This document shows, piece after piece, positions 1 to 14,700 of a stretch of DNA of 64,000 nucleotides (position 1 is its first letter; every line of letters starts with the position of its first letter). The notes beneath the pieces are model-generated. The model saw only the letters and a program-made list of their open reading frames with translations, ran no database searches and was not told the DNA's origin. The position numbers and the translations under genes are program-made. The DNA comes from Trochalopteron elliotii (taxonomy: Eukaryota; Chordata; Aves; Passeriformes; Leiothrichidae). The DNA is taken from positions 846,830 to 910,829 of the forward strand of contig JANPWX010000034.1 in NCBI GenBank assembly GCA_024734555.1. The letters run 5' to 3'.

Positions 1-959
1 TTTTCTTCAACAAACACCGTTCTTTGGGAGTACAGAGCATTTCATTTCAGGGTCACTGTGAATGTATCTGCTTCATTGCCTGCCTGAGCTGGGCAGAAGG
101 TCTGGTGTCAGATTTGTTTGTTTAACCTCAGTATAAGGTTTCCATAGCTCTTCATGTTCACAGTCTTTCCATGAAGCTGTTTAGTGGTGAGAGAACTGCA
201 CTTGGCCATAGCTCCAACAGGATGACACTGTTTGCAGTAAAGCCTTTGCTTCAATTCCTCTTTTGCACTGACATGTCCCAGAGCACTGAGCATCCAGAGG
301 CCAAAACTGGCTTTAATCCATGCAAAATAGAGGTGCACATCTAAACTCCACAAAGGTCAAGACTTTCCTGGGGGGAAGGTGAAAGAATTTCACCTGAGCT
401 AATGCAGGAGCAAGAGTAGCTACAGGTGTCAAATAGTGCCTGAGTGATTTATTCTGTTTAGCAGCTATATTAGTGCTGCCTCCTTTGTGTGTGGTAGAGA
501 AAGGGTGAGTTTGGCCATGTTCAATGCACCTTGAAGGATTTCTGAAAGACAAGAAACACCAGTGGCAGCTGAAACAAGTAGCCAGCTAACAGAAGTGGGC
601 TTTTGGCAAAGGAGTCCTCAGCAAGGCAGCACCAGCCTAAACTTGTTCAGGGGAGTGATGAAATGAATGAGGGGTTAGCTGAGTTTTTTCATCTTTTAGA
701 AGAAAGTATTGCCTCTTGGAGGAAATCTGGTTAAAATGTGTTTCTACCTCTGTGAAGATCAAATTTTGCTCTGTTATGTGCATTTAAATACATTGAATTT
801 ACTATGTTTGACTTCTTCATAGTGACACAGGGGAAGATTTGGTCATTGGGCTGTGAACCCAGTGGAATAAATTCCAGACTTGGCTGCCTGAAATTAATAG
901 TAAATCCTTGCTGAGCCATCTAAGTCAGTCAATCTGAAGAAAAAAGCAAAGACCTCCTT

Positions 960-1068
960 AAAACAAAAAAACAAACCAAACCAAACCAAACAAAAAACCG
1001 AAACAAAAACAAAAACCCAAAGAAAGAAAAAAAAAAAAACAAAACCACCAAACCAAACCAAAAAACCA
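960..1068. repeat. (CCAAA)n / A-rich simple repeat
   Basis: A degenerate array of ACAAACC/CCAAA units is interrupted by CAAAAA units and a 13-A run. It is low-complexity, with one strand almost purely A and C. It is the opposite-strand equivalent of the TTTGG-rich array at 8570-8755. Confidence 0.9.
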
Positions 1069-4000
1069 GAAATACTTTGGCTACTTACAGCAATATTTAC
1101 TCATCCCCCCAGTGAAGGTGATGAACAATAAGCAGTAGTTTCCTACATGGAAATCTAAGTGTTGGGTTTTATCCTTAAAAGCCAGAGGAAAATCCTTACT
1201 TCTAATGCAATCAAAGGGATAAATAGTAAGTAATGAGGAGTTTTGCTGATCTGACATCTTGTATGTTTGCTGGTGTTCACAGAAATCTTTCAAACAAATG
1301 GTGGGGATTAGTGGAAACCCATTTGTACAGCTGTCTAGATTTTGTTGGATCAGAAGCCCAGTCTGCAGGAAAATAGGTGGATTATCAGCAAATTCTTACT
1401 AGTGACAAGGGAAGACAGGTAGGGAGAGACGTCCTAAATTTACAGAAATGGTCAAAGCCATGGCTGTGGAGTGACAGATTTGGGCTTTGTTGCAGATGCT
1501 AAGAACATCTTTTCCTTTTCCCTGTTTGTTGTAGAAACAAAGACCAAAAAGAAGCTGAGATTTAGCATTTTTCTCAATTTCACTGATGTATATAATAAAT
1601 AGCCATGCCTTTGGGATTCCTTTGTGATGGGCCACATTCCCTTGAAGCTTGTTTAAGCAAAGAGGACTTCTGCTCTGGTATTATCCAGGCCATTGGAGTG
1701 AAGAATGTGTAAAAAATACTAGAATATGAAAATGCAAATAAGAAGATTAGCATGTCATATTTCTGTGTGTTATATGGAACATCTCCATGTAGCAATAGTC
1801 ACACATATCCATGCTGCCAGATAAATCCTGAAAGATAAGGCTCTCCTGATTTTTGGGGGGTGTGGGGGGTGTGTGGAGCTTCTGTGCTAGGGAGGTGTCA
1901 TCAGAGGGGTTCTGCCCCATGCTGATGTGTTGCTTTTTCATTTAACCACAGAGTTCAGGGGTGATGAAGAGAGTTGAAATCTCAAATACTTTTTTAAGGG
2001 AGAAAGCCTCACACTCAGGGATATGAGGGATCATCCCCAGCCTCAGAGACTGGTGCTGGAGGAGCACGTGGCTTTTCCAGAGGGTGACATTTGGGGTAAA
2101 GCTCCTCATGATGTGTGGCTGTGCCAGCAGCTGGAGAAGCTGTGGGTGGCTGCAGTCCCCTCAGTGACCCAGGAGAAGTTGTGCAGCACCCAGGAAGCCA
2201 CAAGTTAGAGAAGAGGGGATTGAAAAGCCTTTGGAAACTGGCCCTAGGTCAGCTCTTGTTCCAACCACAGTTTCTTGGCATGGGTTTTGTTACTAAAGAC
2301 ATGTCACTGCAATTAAATGGCATTAAAGTCAACCCAGCTGCTGCTGTGGGCTGGCCAGAAGTCATGCTGCTGTTAAAGTCACCCATCATTTTGGGATGAG
2401 CTTTGAGGCAGAGTGTTTGGAGCTTTGTTTGGGGCAGCTGGAAGCCACAGTGGCTGTCACAGGAAGTCCCTACAGCCCCTCTGGAAAGGCGGGATATGGA
2501 GATAGTGAACGTTGTCAGAGGAGGAGCTTACAAAGCAGAATGTGTAAAAAATCTGTGCTGCAGGACAGGAAACTTATATCCAGGGCATGCAGCTGCTTCC
2601 CTGGAGAGCCCAGCTACAACATCAGGAAGGGGGAATGCCAACAGACCTACAGCAATGGTACCAACGGGGCTTTAGCAATTCTTGTCTCTGGTTTAGCCGA
2701 GAGAGACGAGAGAGGATCCAGCTACCCTGGGCTGGGCTGGGAGTCTCATCTGTGCTTGGAAAAGAGAATTGGAGGCCATGATTATAAGGACTCACCCCAT
2801 CATTTTCACTCCTTTATTGCATTTTGTATTTAAGAAGAGGTGTGCAGTGGGAGCAGGCTTTTCTTGTGCACGAGTGTGTGTTCAGTGGGCACGTCCTGGC
2901 ACTGCCTCCAGGCACCGACTTTTGCATCTTCAAAGGCATCCAAGTGCTCTGATGGTTCCAGCAACACCAGACCTGGGGAAGGCAACAGCAAAAGGCATCA
3001 CCACAAAACGAGCCTGTTGAGTCATCTCCACCTTGCTTTCCTCTGCCTATCATTTTGTCCATTCCAGTTTTAAAGCTGAGAAGAAGAGACGTATTTTTCA
3101 GGGCTTGTTTCTGCTTCTAGGTTTTCATCTGGTTTTTGTCAACCTCAGGGTTTTCTGAGTAAATTGTTTGCCAGTGCTTAAATTTTAGGATTTGGGGTGC
3201 TACAACAGGAAAGTGTTTTCTCCGCCCTACAGAGCTGCTGAAGTTGACAGTGACCAAAATTTCATGTCTGCTACCACTGTAATGAGAGGGAAAACAGAAT
3301 TACATTGACTAGATGAACCTCACATGTTCACAATGCTTTGTGCTTGGCATCAGCTGGGAAGAGTTATGAGATTGTGGTACCTGTTCTTGTTGCATTCAAG
3401 CTTTATTTCCCCTTTTGTGATGATGCAGTCATGATGTTTAGTGTTAAAATATATGGATTTTTTTGATGAAAAACTGGAGGAGGAAGGAGAGTACGGCTTT
3501 TGCTTCAGCATGGCAAAACTGTCATTTCCCAGCGCAAAAGGGCTCTGCAGGACTGGGGACCTGATGTTTGGGGTGGCACTGTTGAAAAACCTGCTTGCTT
3601 ATTCAAATCCTGTGACATTATTAGATAAATAAAACCAGTGACAATAAAGTATCTGAACAGCACATAATTTCCTTTGGAAAATAACCCTGCAGGGTGGTGA
3701 AATCTGCTGCTGTGGGGCACCGGGATAACTGCACATCATTCCTCACTTGGGAACCATGTCAGGGACCAGACTGGAAAAATTGTCTGCAGTGGATGTTTTT
3801 TACTTGTCTGTCATCTAGCTGCCAGGAAGAGGAGTTTAGTGCTGTATTTTGTATATGCACTTTGGTCCTATTTCTGTCTCTGCATGAAGCTCTCTTAAGT
3901 CCTTCCAAATTCTTTACCATAAAGGATAATAAAACACTGCAATACTTCGTTAAATGGCATCCAGAACTCTTTTCTTCAAACACTAAAGCACAAATCAGAT

Positions 4001-4398
4001 TGGGAGCAGAACAGCAATAAAGGGAAAGACTGGGGAAAATTCACTTGCCTTTGGAGTAGCTGGATTTTTGCCATCAGTGAAAACCTGGAATCCATCCACT
4101 GTAACAAAAAATTAGCAGGTACTTAATAATGCTCTTTTTTCCCAAGACTCCATGGATACCCACCAGTAGTGATTTACTGTAAGTACTCCATGAAAAGCAA
4201 TGTTAAATCCTGCTGCCTTCTGCTTTGGAGGTCACAGAGAGCCAGCTGAGCAAATCTCAGCAGTGGCAAATGCAAGGCATGAAATACTGTCACTGGCAAA
4301 GAAGGAGCCAAGTCTTAATCACATCAACAGATTCTCATATACTTTTGCCATGCTATTTTATAAAGTGTTTATATAACTGAAAGGATTAATCTGGAGGG

Positions 4399-4411
4399 AA
4401 AAAAAAAAAAA
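4399..4411. repeat. Poly(A) run of 13
   Basis: Thirteen consecutive A residues with no recognisable retroelement body upstream. It is best described as a simple homopolymer. Confidence 0.85.
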
Positions 4412-7400
4412 GGTTAGAAAAAATATTTTTTACGACTTCTTATTTATGGCTTTACTACAGTTGAGGAATTAGTTTGCATTTTACAAAGCCGAAAAGTGGG
4501 AGAGGAGAGAGAAGGAGGGATCTGAATAAGGAGAGATATTTGCACGGATCTCAAAATGTTAAAGAAAACCTAAAATCCCAAGGAGTTACTTCTGTCAAAT
4601 GCAGACACGCAGGCAAATCCGAGGCTGGAGCAGGACTCAGTATCCAGGCAACGTCAACATTTTTTGTTAAGCTACTGCCAGGGCCACTGACAGCTTTTGC
4701 CACTTTATGGTCACATTAAAAAAAGCTAATGCCTGACATCACTGACATTCTTAGAAATTACTTTCCTGTCCATCCAGCAGATGAGAGGCTCAGCAGCACG
4801 CAGCACATGCACATCTTGCAAAAATTCTGAGGGAAAATCCTGTGATGGATTCATGGCTGGGAACTTGTGTTTCTCTCTAAACCTGGCACTTTGTTTCCCC
4901 AAAGTTTCTTATCCTCTGCCTTGGACACAGATACTTGCTGTGCACTGGGGAAGGAATCTTGTTCAGTTAAGCCATTTACAAGCAACTTCTGCCACTTCAC
5001 TGAAGGCTGCAGGATTAGAGGAGCCCTTTGCTGTGCTAAGGAAGCCTCCAGCTCTTCTTTCTTTATTCTTTTTACATGGTGCAAAAGCCAAGGACATAAA
5101 TGAGGTTAAGAACTTCAATAATATGCTAATAATGCTAATATAGCAGGGAAAGAAGCCCTTGATTTGCAGCCTTAAAGGGCTAAGGTGGGACTAGTGGGCA
5201 CAGAGTAGTACAGCCTGGTGGGCTCAGTGCTATAAAGCAAGGTCACTGGTTTGCCATATCCTTAGAGCAATGCAAGTGGCAAGTGGTTTTGTGCTGGTAT
5301 TGTTAACACAGTGGAACTCTTCTTGGAGCTGAGCAGTTAAAACTCTTGAAGAGCCAGCTTCATTCTTCACCGTGGGCCAACTCAGGGAGCACCACTCCCC
5401 AGTGCCTGCATGTTTTGTGCTCTTGCAGCAGAAAGCAAAACCATCTGTCACCTCAGGAAGTGCCTGGTGACAGCAGCCAAGGAAAGGTCGTGAAGACACA
5501 CAGAGCTTCCCAGTCATGAAGGGGGGTACCACAAAAACCCAGTAAGAACTTGCTGCTGACATGAAGATGTTTAGCTCACTGCTGGCTAAGTAGCTAAGCA
5601 CATTAGGAGGAGATGCACAGGGAGCTGCTAAGCTGCAGAAAGTCCTTTGGGCTCTGCTGGTGCCCCACACGTTCCCTCCCACGCCGGATTTGTGCAGACT
5701 GTGATGTGGCAGCTTTGTGCAGGCAGGGAGGGTAAAGACTGGCACAGGAGCATCCCCTTCTGCTTCCAGTTTCCCCAGAGCTTTGTTCATGACCCTGAGT
5801 GGATCTTCTCCATGTTTTGATGAAGTTTCATTAATTAATGTAGTTGAAGAGTGTGAATTTTGTAGCAGGTGACTGCAAATAGGGAGGACTGAAGGGTGCA
5901 GGGGGAATTTGAAGGACTGATTTAGGCTGGTGGTGTTGAGGGCTCTGATTCAAAGATCAGCAGGACCTTCCTAGTCAGTGCTGTGCTTGGCACAGGAGCT
6001 CATGTCACATCTTTTAACACGTGCAGGAAAAAAACCCACTACAATTAATTTAAAGACATCTTGAGAAGCTCAGTTTTGCTGCAGTGAGCCTGGGTTTTGC
6101 CACTGAGGTCAGTGGAAGTTTGGTCTCTTGGGTTGAGGGTTGGTGCTTTCCACCCTGCACTTACCCCTCTCTGAGCAATTACTGAAGCCGTAGGAATTTT
6201 GCTGTTTGCCTTTGAACACATAGGCCTGTAAAGGATATAGGCAGCAAATAAACAGGGAGGAAAGCCAGAAACCTGTGGTAACCATAAAAATCTACTTCAT
6301 CTACTTTGAGTCTCTATTTTCTTCAAGATTTTTAATTAACTTTCTGATTAATAGGAGTAGAAAAGGGATTAGTCTAAGCATGAGACTTTTGCAGTGCAGT
6401 AACATCTGAAAACAGATTTTCATCTGAAGCTCTCACAGAGATGATGTGAGGCTTCCCTGGTTATGCAGTTGCCTGATAGAAGAGTTTAGAATAAAGCCAG
6501 TCTATTAATGCCATACTTAGTCCCATTTCAGTGTTTCTTCCTCCCCTCCTCTGCCCTGAAAATATTTTATTATGACTGGAAACAACCTGCCTGGTTTAAA
6601 GGAATATGTGGCTTAGAGCAGTAATTTCTGTTTGTGTCTGTTAGCGCAGAGGTTTTAAATTTTTTTGCTCCAGTGACGTGCTTGCAAATAAGCTGAGTGT
6701 CAGATTTGCCAGGTTTTATTGCCAGCTGCCAGGTGATGATGGAGTGGGTTTTTTCCACAAATATGTAATAATAACAAAAGTGTTCAGTCTGGAACAGGGG
6801 TAGGTTTTTACAGGCTGTTTTAGGCAACCTTAACTCTGAGAGCCAGAATTGCACCAGGTGGGAGAAAGCTCCTAGGCCTGTGTTAGAAATGTGCCCCTGA
6901 GAACAGAGACACCTGAGGGAGGGACTAAGGATGCAGGAGGCTTTTGGGGCAGACCAGGAAATTCAAGAATCCGTGCTGCTGAATATATCCAGAGCTCTGT
7001 GACCATAACACTGAGTTTCTGTTTGTTTCGTGATGTGGAATTTAAGGATTAGTGACGTGAGAACTGCTGGGTAGAGTGCTTTCTACTTCAAGCACTGAAG
7101 CCACTGCATGAACCTTGACAAGATCTGGGGACCTTATGGCTCTCTACAACAAATTCTGGTCATCTGGGGTACTATTTTAGATCATTTTCAAATTGCTTGA
7201 CAAGGCACACATAGTACTGTGTTTAACCCAACGTATTGCTAAGCTAAGTCACCACTAAAAGAGATTCCATGATTCCAGAAGTCTCTCAGTTTGAGGCTCA
7301 ATGTGTTTTGAGGAAGTGAACAGGGAAAGATGCTGGCTGCAAATTAAGTGTCAGCTGGGATGTGCCTGAGTGCTGGTCCTCTGATTCTTAAGGGGATCCT

Positions 7401-8356
7401 AAAACACAGATGACCAAGGAAGCATTGTGTAAGGAGTGACAGTGGTGTTGCCCCTTTCCTGCTCTGTCTCTGGCTTTCAAGCAGATCCCCAAGGACACAG
7501 CTGACAGCCTTTTAAGTCTCTTCCTTTATCATTAGCTGTTGTGAAAAGTTTCAGACTATTTTTTGTCCTGCCAGGTGTTGTGTGTGCAGACTGGCAGGCT
7601 TGGCTTTTCCAGGAATATTCTCTTGCTGCCTTGTAGCTCCCAGGTTTCCAGCCCTTCTGTCATCTCGAGGCATAAAGACTCAAAGCTTTCTCTACTTTGT
7701 GTCTGCATTGGTCCAGCCAACCCACTGAGATTTTTCACACAATCCTAAAAATAACAACTCTGAACTTTACAGTGCTTGGTGTTTTCACTCGTACAATGAA
7801 TGAACAGGGAACTTTTCACCACCCAAGCTGTTTCACACTATCCTTTGAATTATAGGATTGTGGCTCCCAACAGTCACAGCAGCTTTTTAGCTGGATCCTG
7901 TGGGTCATTTTTTTCCAAGTTATCTGTCTGCCAGTTACAAGTAGAATCATCAAGAAATAGGAAATACTTGGGTGGTTTCTAGATCATTGTCGAGTGAAAC
8001 AATCCAGTTTTCCCTTACATGTCCAATGTCTCTTTCTTTGTCCCTTCTGTACCTTTGGAGATTGTTAAGGTGCCTCTGTACCAGCTCAAAAAGCTGCAAG
8101 GTCTGTCTTTCTCACAGTGCTTTCATCTCTCTTTAAAAAGTCAGTAAAGTTTCTTTTGCTATCAAAATTTCTTGGTGTGATCTAGGTGCAAAAAAAGGTA
8201 AAACAAACCCCATTAAAACAAACAACAACAAAAAAACATGGAAAAAGAAACCAGAAAGATTTTCTCTTCCAGACCTCATGTGTGTGATAATGTGTATTTT
8301 CTCCCCTATATTCCCATCTCTTCTGGCATATTGGGAAAACTAAGCCTAGTAAACTT

Positions 8357-8412
8357 CCTCTCTCTCTCTCTCTCTCTCTCTCCATATATATATATATATA
8401 TAAAAAAAAAAA
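8357..8412. repeat. Compound microsatellite (TC)n-(AT)n-(A)n
   Basis: About 13 TC units (to 8382) are followed directly by about nine AT units (8384-8401) and then 11 A residues. It is likely polymorphic in length. Confidence 0.95.
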
Positions 8413-8569
8413 TATGATGGTGGTATCTTGGGAAGTTAATGGAGCTGGTTTGCCAGTTGTTCAGTTATTATGACATTAAAGCATCCAAAGCACTGGGCTT
8501 TATTCCTTTGCTTACAACTAATGATGCTTCTTGGAAAAGTAAAGGTAGAAAATGAAGACAGATTTTGAG

Positions 8570-8755
8570 GGTTTTTTTGTGAATTTGTTTTCTGTGGGTT
8601 TGTTTTGTTTTGGTTTGGTTTGGTTTTAGTTTGGTTTTGTTTGTTTGGGACTTTCTGTTTTGGTGTTTTTTTGGTTTTGGGATTTTTTGGTTTGGTTCTT
8701 TTTTCGGTTGGTTTTGGGGGTTTCTTGAAGTTTGGTTTGGTTTGGTTTGGTTTTT
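8570..8755. repeat. (TTTGG)n-rich simple repeat
   Basis: A long degenerate array of GGTTT/TTTTGG units with a cleaner block of GGTTT units at about 8730-8752. Open frames here on both strands (Phe/Gly/Trp-rich on +, Lys/Asn/Gln/Pro-rich on -) are translations of the repeat, not genes. Confidence 0.92.
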
Positions 8756-11700
8756 CTGGCCAGGTTTGGGCTTTTTTAATCCCTTGTATGGTCTTTTAAA
8801 GACCTGAAGGCCTACTGTGTTTTGGTAAGGATGGTTTGAACAAAGATGAAGGGATTTGCTGCAATTCAAAAAGATTGTGCAGGGGGGTGGATTTCAGTGC
8901 AGTCCCTGTCTACATACAGAGGATTTCTCCCTTGCTATTGTATTCCCCTTGCTTCCCACTTGTGTTAAGAATGCTGCTTTGGGTGATCTTGTAGGAATTT
9001 TCCCTCTTGGCATCACTGCAGTGTTTAGTTCAGGATGGAGTCCTGTGCCATGTCCTTGGCCATTGATGTAACCAGGCTGGCAGTGGCTGTGTAATTAGTT
9101 GAAGTCCTTCCCATGGATACCCTGGCTAGTCCTTGGGATTTTGTGAGCTTTGAGCTTGAGTTCAATGAGCAATTCAGCTCACTGCTACAAGACCCCGCTT
9201 TCACTGCCAAAATAACATTTATGTCAACACCTCTAGGTGACCTCAATGTAGGTTCTGCACCATCACAGCATCAAAGAGCAGGAGAGGCACACAAATGCTC
9301 CTTTGCCCTTGAGACTCACAGGGAATGTTTCATTTCTCTGGAAGTTGCTGCTCCCTTGCAGCTGAACTATGAGGTCCATTTTTAATCAGTGAAGAATGGG
9401 AAAGTCATCAGTGAAAGTGCTGGAGCCAGGAATGGGAAAGGCTTCTCAAGAATTCTCTAAGCATTTAGCTTTTCGAGGTGTGGTTTAATTTTCTCTTCAG
9501 TCAGCATTTCTGTGTTGTCTCACAGGTCTAATAAGGTGCTGCTGGCCAGTGTCTCTGATTTTATGTATGTAATACATATATATAGCATATGTGTCTTTAT
9601 TTCACCCACTGTGGCACAGCAGTGGGTCATTTTGGGGTGACTTTGTGTAGGGTTGACATGCAAGGACAGCTGAGCACTGGTGCCAACTGTTGCTAATTCA
9701 GTGGGTTTTTCTTTTCTCTCCAAATAAATATCCAAAACCAGAATCAGTGCAGGCCTGTATTTCTGTAGAGTTCTGATTTTTTCATGCGAGTTCAGTATTG
9801 GGATAGTTGTATGAATTTCACTTTCAGGCCATCCCTAACATCTCACTTCTTTTGAGCAATCTGTGTCTTAATTCATTTGTTGACATTCCCTTTGTGGTCC
9901 ATTCAGTGCTGGTTTTAAGACTTTAATTTAAACTGAAGGGGGTATTTTGTTCAGCCCTACCGTGCCTATTTTAACTTTAACATAATTTAATCTGTTCCAA
10001 TTCTGCATGAAAAGTAAAGAAGCAGTAAAGAAAGGGGGACAAGAAGAGAACAAAAAGGAGATTTGTGATGTTCCAGTGAATCCTCTCTCTTTCTTAAGGT
10101 TTTGTGGATCAATATATTTGAAAGACTTGATAGAAGCAAGAAGAAAGAGAAGCAAGAAGAGATGAGAAAAGTCCAAGTGGAAAATGCTTCTAAGGAACTT
10201 ATTATTTCTTTTGTTTTGTTGGCTTTTGTGGTTTTTTTGTAAAAGTTACTGCTGAGATGTTTTTCTTTAGCTGAGAACTTACTAAATTTTAGAAGTGGTG
10301 TTGTCAGCAGACATCTTTTACTTCCTGGATCGAATACTGTTTTGGTGTTTTGAGCACAGGCAGATCGTGATGCATTTAAAAACAGCTCAGTTTTTCACAA
10401 TAAGATCTGAAATTGCTGAAGAAGTGAGTGTTGGAAACATATGCACCAAGTTTATTAGAAGGATGCTGGGAAATGATAAAATGATCATTTGGATAGGATC
10501 ATAGTCATCAGTCCCAGCTTATTGCTCTTCTGGGGTAGATGCTCTGGGTCTGAAATAGTGTTTTTCTTACTAGAAATCACCAATATACCAACACTACCAT
10601 CACTGTTCCTGCTGTTCCTGCTGGTTTGTGTTACAGGCTCTGGAAAGGTAGGATAGGAAAACATCACAAAAACGCCAGGATGTAATTTATAAGTAATTTA
10701 CCAAGAGTTCTGGGGAATATAGTGTGCACCTTAGGGGACTGCTAGAAAGAAGTGAAATTAAACTTCTAGATTTTCCTGACAGATTTTTCAGAGATTGAAA
10801 TCTTTCTTAATGTATAGTGAAAGCAGCATGAAGTAGTATGAAAAAAAGGGGATGAAAACTCGTTACAGGGAAACACTTGGTTATGATTATGGGAAGTAAT
10901 TGAGCCCAGCTTGGAGTCATAAACTTGCAATTCTTTTATGGGGTGTGAGCTGGCCTTGGACCAGATGGAGAAAGTGGTAGTTTGTGTTTCTCTTTGAAAA
11001 CATGGGCTACATGTTCTGTTCCACCAGCCTGCAAATGGTGTTCAGGCTAAACAGTCTTTCTGTTATTGTGCATTGCATCACCTGGATTGGAGTGGCTTTT
11101 TTTTAGAGCAAAGATCTCTTTTACATATTTATTTGTATGTTATTTTGAAATATTTTCCACATTTTCTATTTATATGAAATATGGTTGCAGTCTGGTGTTG
11201 TGAGATGTGTAAGCATGTGCCAGCACCACTGACAGCATTAGAAAATGTTCAGTTTTGCCAACATCATTATGTAGAGTTTAAAAAAGGAAAATTAGAAAAA
11301 AAAAATCCAATTTAGGGAAAACTTTTAGGACAACATGGCAGAGAAACATGATCCATGTAGAAATGCAAGCATGATTCATGCTTTACCTTTCTGAACATGG
11401 ATCTGAACTTTATTTCTCTTAGCAATGACAAAAACAGAGGGCATTTTGAACAAGGAAATTCTCAGCAATGAGGAAAGGGAAATACTTGGTTTTGCTGATT
11501 TGCAGTCAGCAGCCAGTTCAAATAGTAATTGTCACTAGGGGGATACATATTCCTCTTCGCCTTCCTGTTTTGAGCTAAATGAGCTCTTAAATTTTGAGGA
11601 GAAAAACATTGTTTTTTCCATTTTCACATCAAAATAAATTAGATAGCACTAACTGGTCCCCACTGCCTGCCCTGCGTTTGCTGCTGCGTATTTATGTCAG

Positions 11701-14700
11701 GTTCAAGCTCCTGTTAAAAAGGCAACTGAAGAAATGCTTTGAAATATCAGTTTTTAAAGTATTTTCCCCATGGCACAGAATTTACACCTCTGTGAGATGG
11801 ATGGATCAGTTTGTGTTTCAAAGCTCTGACATTCAGTGGCTGCCCTTGTTTGGTGTGATGGCATCTTCCATATTTGCTGTCTCAACCAAATCTCAACAGT
11901 CACCCTCAATTCCACCTCATAGAACAAATCTGCACTTCACATCCAGAGAAAAAAAGATTTTTGTCATGTTTGTGCCTGCAGAGTGGTGGTAAATCACTGG
12001 GGGCAGGTCCTTTTATCCTGAGAGATGGAGAACTTAAAAGCAAGGAGTGTCAAAAAGAGGGAGCCCAGCCAGGGCTGGGGGGTTTTTGGGCTGAGGTCTG
12101 GGGAGCTTTGCAGATACAGTGAGGCTGGGAAATGTTTCACATACATACACCAGTGTTTGTTTGCTCCTTCCCCAAAAATCATTTTATTAAGCTGCCCTTT
12201 GCTTGGTATCTCTCAGAGCGAGTTCATGTAGGATTTTTGGAGGAGCACAGTGTTATCCTTATGCAGCTAAAAAACCATAATATGGGATAAGTAATTTGGA
12301 AGACTTTAATGTAGCTTGACAAGAGTCCATTTCATGGTTGTTTGGAAGGGATGGAATGGATTTGTGTTTTCAATCTCCAGAACATAGATGGCCCCAAAGG
12401 AACACTTTGAAGCACAGCTTTTTATTATTAGTTTTACAAGATCCTTGCACTGGAATCATTAAGAAGATGTAGTACCTGGTGTAAATGTGCAAGTATCTGC
12501 TAGACCATTAGCTGTGGGAGACACACTGATTATACTCAAAACACTTAGTGCTTTTTTAATAAATTACTGTGAAAGTCAGTTGTTAAACAGTGTTGTGTCA
12601 TTTTCTAGTAGCTCTGTGTAGAAACATTAGAGTCTTGCTGCTTCCCTTAATAAGGGGAAATGAGCCCTCCTGGTGCAATGGCCCTGCTTGAAAAGGTCAT
12701 CAGCCACTATTTATCCTTGGTTTCCATCAAAAAGGGGGCTGTTTCCATGCTGAAGCAATAGCAATTCTTATCTCATTAAAAAGGGATTTAAATTTTTTGC
12801 TTTCTGATAACATTAAGTCATTCTTAGCAATCCTTTGGCCCCTGAAGAATGAGGAATGCTTTTCTGAAATAGAGGGTGCTTGAGGTTCAGACTGCATTGA
12901 GGGTGCAGGCAACACTGCTTGTGTGTTTGGCCAAGTAAAGACTGGAAAGGGAACGAAATAACTGTTGTCAAATATGCCAGAGGTGACTCTGGATCAGAAA
13001 GGAACATTCTGTTCTCCATGTGCATGGCAAAAGAAGAGTGACTAGGCTCAGTTTGCAGCAAGGACAATCCAGTTTTGGATTTGGGGAGCTGGTTTTCAAA
13101 GGGAAGTACCTATGGAAGTAGGTTGAGAATCAGCACTTGAAATGTTTTTGTGGGGAGATCCAGAGCTTGTCCCACGGCAGCTGCTGGCAGTGGTGGTGCC
13201 ATGATCATGGCAGAGTGAAGGGAGGGGACAGTGCAGATGAAAATGCAAAGGTCAGTGTGATGATCACACAAAGCCAGATGGGGTGTGCAAAGCTTAAGAC
13301 TTTTTTACAGCTAAATTAAACCAAATATTTAAGTCACACAGACACTTTCCCCTGTTAATGCCTCAACTCATTGCTCCATTTGCTTCTCCTCTGCACTGGG
13401 TGAACAGTGAGCCTCAAGGGAGGGGCTGGAGAAGGGGCTTTGCAAACACTCTGTGCTGACAGGAGATTTTATACCAAGGATTGTTATTTGGTTAAAAGCT
13501 GTGGGATGTTCACTTGCAGAGCTGAAATGGCCACAGAGATCAGGGTAAAAGAAAGTGGGTGGACTAATCAAAAGGGGAAAGCCTGAGAACAGCTTCCCAT
13601 TAATTATCATCATGCCTCACTTGGATATCAGTTCAGAACCTTGTGTGGAAGGTAATTAAGTGCCTTGGTAATAATTTGATTGTTTTGGTTGCTAGGTGAG
13701 AGAACAATGGTGTCCTCTGTACTGTCTTCTTCCACATTCCCAACAGGGTAGACTTGGAGGAGCCTCGGGTAGCTGAAAATGACAGAGGAACCTGCTGTCA
13801 CCTCTCTGCACATATTCTTGGGGTCCCTGAAGGCCCAAGATATCCTTGCATTAGTGCATCTTTCTGAAAAACCAGAGCTGCAAGGAATCTGTGTTGATAA
13901 AGGCTTTTTCTGCAGTATTCAAGGCTGGGTTTTGTTTTCCTTCCTAATCTTATTAAGTCCCAGAAGCAATCATGGGCACAAGGAAAAAGTCATGTTCCTT
14001 TGTACAGGAAAAAGATGAAATAACCTTTAATTCCTCTTAGGAATAAAAAAGATAAGTCTCTCATTACGCACACAGGGTTTGATTTTTGAAAGGGCTGAGC
14101 CTCACAATATAGTGGTGTCCAGAAGAAAGTCTGATGCTCTGTAACTTTAACAAAAGCTTTTGATTTAACAGGGCATTTACTGTAATCTTAGGAAGGTTGG
14201 CCAGGACCATGCCTTGGTCACACCTGCACCCCTTTCCAGCTGCTCAAGATCCAGCCCACGATGATCAATCCTTTCCTAAAATAAACAGCTCTAAATGTAC
14301 AGACTCAGAGCCGAGCATCATCCTACAGCCTGACTGACTGGGATGAACAAGAGCCTCGTGCATGTTTGTCTCATTGGAAAGACCACAAGGTGGATTTGGC
14401 TGTGTTACAAGCAGCTGTGCCAGTGCCTTTTGCTTTGCAGAAAGTGAATTTGAGCAGAGCAGTCTGTACTGAGCACAGGGATATGTGCAGCACAGGGAGG
14501 GCACGTCACAGAGAAGCTCCAGCCCATCACTCCAGCTATAGTTTCCAGAAGGTATCAACCTTCTTTTCATGAATTGGCAGGAGCTGGATCCCATGAATCC
14601 ATCAGTCATTAGCTGTGGAGGGCTGGGTGTTCCTGAGCTCATGGACAGTCAGCTGGGCTCTCCTTTCACTCCCAAGACCCAGCACACGTGAATCAAAATA

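Noticed and set aside
1855..1869. Two G6 runs separated by TGT, possible G-quadruplex
   Set aside because: Only two G tracts are present within reach; a stable quadruplex would normally need four tracts of three.
5230..5790. 186-codon open frame on the minus strand
   Set aside because: No recognisable domain, no splice context and average intronic composition; long frames occur by chance in 64 kb.
8468..8869. 133-codon Lys/Asn/Gln/Pro-rich frame on the minus strand
   Set aside because: It is the translation of the TTTGG simple repeat.
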